From Chloroflexota bacterium (GTDB lineage: Bacteria > Chloroflexota > Dehalococcoidia > Lucifugimonadales > Lucifugimonadaceae): a DNA stretch of 23,875 bases. The position numbers were made by a program, and so were the translations under genes. Below the pieces are notes generated by a model. The model made no database searches, was not told the DNA's origin, and saw only the letters and a program-made list of their open reading frames with translations. Positions 22,880-23,875 of this stretch are shown piece by piece (position 1 is the stretch's first letter; each line of letters starts with the position of its first letter). The stretch lies in contig PCAX01000007.1 in assembly GCA_002730795.1 (NCBI GenBank), positions 8,180 through 32,054 of the forward strand, read 5' to 3'.

Positions 22880-23875
22880 ATGAAAATTGTCCTGAGAAAA
22901 AATTTTCTTCAGTCTGTTGATAACCTAATACGCAGATATTTAGCTATTATTTTATTTTTTTCCTATAGGTTTATAAGAATCCAATTACTGGTATTTTTTG
23001 CTTTTAGTCTTATTAAACAAAAATCTACTTACAAAAAACCGATAACAGGCCTAGCATTCGGGAGACAAATTTTCGACGCGGACACAAACGCTATAAACAA
23101 ATATTCGAGAAACATATCCATAGATACAATACATAAATCTTACTTTTTTATGTACTTAGATTACCTGTCCCTTTTTGATACTTATGATCTAGTTACTTAT
23201 TTGAATGAAGGAAATATTCGGCAATCAGTTAAAAGTCATTTAAAAACTATCCTTGCGCATCTCGTTAAAAAAAATGGCTACAAATTTATTATCGCCAGCA
23301 ATTACGATTACATAGAATGCGTAGAACTGCCCTCTGTATGTAAAACGCTGAATATTCCCTATATTATCCTATATAAAGAAGGACTTAATTTGAACACAGG
23401 TGTTGCCACTACTTATACTGTGAAAAATAATTCTGTGTTCCCTTTCCTGGGAGACAAAATTTTAACATATAATCAATCGGTTAGAGACGCTTTTGTAAAC
23501 TCAAATAATCATAGTGTCGCTCCAGAAAAAGTTATCGCATGTGGTGTCCCGAGGTTTGACGAAATAATCCGGTCAGAAAATAACGATACGGAGGACACCT
23601 ATGAAGCTGTTTTGTTTTCTTCATACCCTATTGACAAAATTGGACTTTACAAGAATCAACACAAAAATACGATAAAAAAATATATTGATTCGTTCCATAT
23701 GGATTTTATTAAATTGGCGACAAAAATGCCAACTAAAAAATTTTTAATTAAGACTAAAGCTGCTGAATATTATTTTTCATATGTCAAGAAAATGGTCGAT
23801 GTACATGGTACTCTTCCAAATTTAACTATCACCAACCATGGAAATGCTCAAGAGTATATTGCAAAATCTGAAGTG
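22880..23875 (+). CDS. Probable GT-B-like glycan/surface-carbohydrate transferase, truncated by window end
   Basis: An uninterrupted frame of 332 codons from ATG 22880 that runs off the right edge, so the C-terminus is unseen. A hydrophobic segment (about residues 20-46, YLAIILFFSYRFIRIQLLVFF, cut here) is near the N-terminus and may anchor it to the inner face of the membrane. Later segments FLGDKILTYNQSVRDAF and ACGVPRFDEI resemble the hinge of GT-B enzymes and CDP-glycerol glycerophosphotransferase-like capsule proteins, where a port-of-call GVPRFD precedes the donor domain. It is divergent from the dehydratase operon, with 90 bases of AT-rich DNA between. No good Shine-Dalgarno is seen. 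The coding status is strong; the exact activity is a guess. Confidence 0.7.
   Translation, partial: MKIVLRKNFLQSVDNLIRRYLAIILFFSYRFIRIQLLVFFAFSLIKQKSTYKKPITGLAFGRQIFDADTNAINKYSRNISIDTIHKSYFFMYLDYLSLFDTYDLVTYLNEGNIRQSVKSHLKTILAHLVKKNGYKFIIASNYDYIECVELPSVCKTLNIPYIILYKEGLNLNTGVATTYTVKNNSVFPFLGDKILTYNQSVRDAFVNSNNHSVAPEKVIACGVPRFDEIIRSENNDTEDTYEAVLFSSYPIDKIGLYKNQHKNTIKKYIDSFHMDFIKLATKMPTKKFLIKTKAAEYYFSYVKKMVDVHGTLPNLTITNHGNAQEYIAKSEV

Noticed and set aside
1..23875. CRISPR array, insertion sequence or rRNA
   Set aside because: No regularly spaced repeats, no transposase-like frame with terminal inverted repeats, and no rRNA-like sequence seen.

Overview
This AT-rich window is almost wholly a surface-polysaccharide locus of the kind that builds O-antigen, capsule or S-layer glycans. 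It is gene-dense, with unlinked enzyme modules on both strands and long non-coding gaps at some junctions, which suggests assembly by gene exchange. The organism cannot be fixed from sequence alone. Both tRNA genes encode their 3' CCA, one gene is a lipoprotein with a bacterial lipobox, and TTG starts look frequent (8449, 11373, probably 11093 and 18867). An environmental or Leptospira-like bacterium fits, but this is only a guess.

Layout. 25-2057: an AlgI-type membrane O-acyltransferase (+) converges on a small secreted lipoprotein gene (-). 2364-2561: tRNA-Arg(GCG) and tRNA-Leu(CAG), both (-), mark the left edge of the glycan genes. 2595-2723: a 58-bp direct repeat that includes a duplicated 3' end of the neighbouring SDR gene. 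2691-7108: an SDR oxidoreductase (-), a zinc-type alcohol dehydrogenase (+) and a two-subunit thiamine-diphosphate (TPP) E1 pair (-). 7358-9324: a radical SAM/SPASM protein overlapping an NAD-dependent epimerase (+). 9363-11093: a NodU/TobZ-type O-carbamoyltransferase (-). 11373-13640: two tandem paralogues of an unrecognised family, possibly glycosyltransferases (+). 13684-16635: a zinc-ribbon sugar C-methyltransferase with an apparent ATT start, followed by an acetolactate-synthase-like TPP enzyme (+). 16729-19586: a heptose-nucleotide module: SIS isomerase, nucleotidyltransferase-kinase fusion in reversed domain order, and HAD phosphatase. 19583-22789: a (-) operon of GDP-mannose-dehydratase-like enzyme, epimerase, methyltransferase and Nudix hydrolase. 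22880-end: a (+) gene cut by the window edge, probably a GT-B-like glycan transferase.

How they fit together (inference). The heptose module should deliver a nucleotide-activated glycero-manno-heptose. The dehydratase/epimerase enzymes should make keto-deoxy sugars. Two different TPP enzymes plus a C-methyltransferase point to C-branched sugars. The carbamoyl- and acyltransferases would decorate the product. Beyond gene content, the notable signals are two copies of a roughly 110-bp promoter/leader block in front of unrelated genes (3795 and 7230), a perfect 14-bp hairpin inside one tandem paralogue that looks like a template-switch scar, and the ATT start at 13684.
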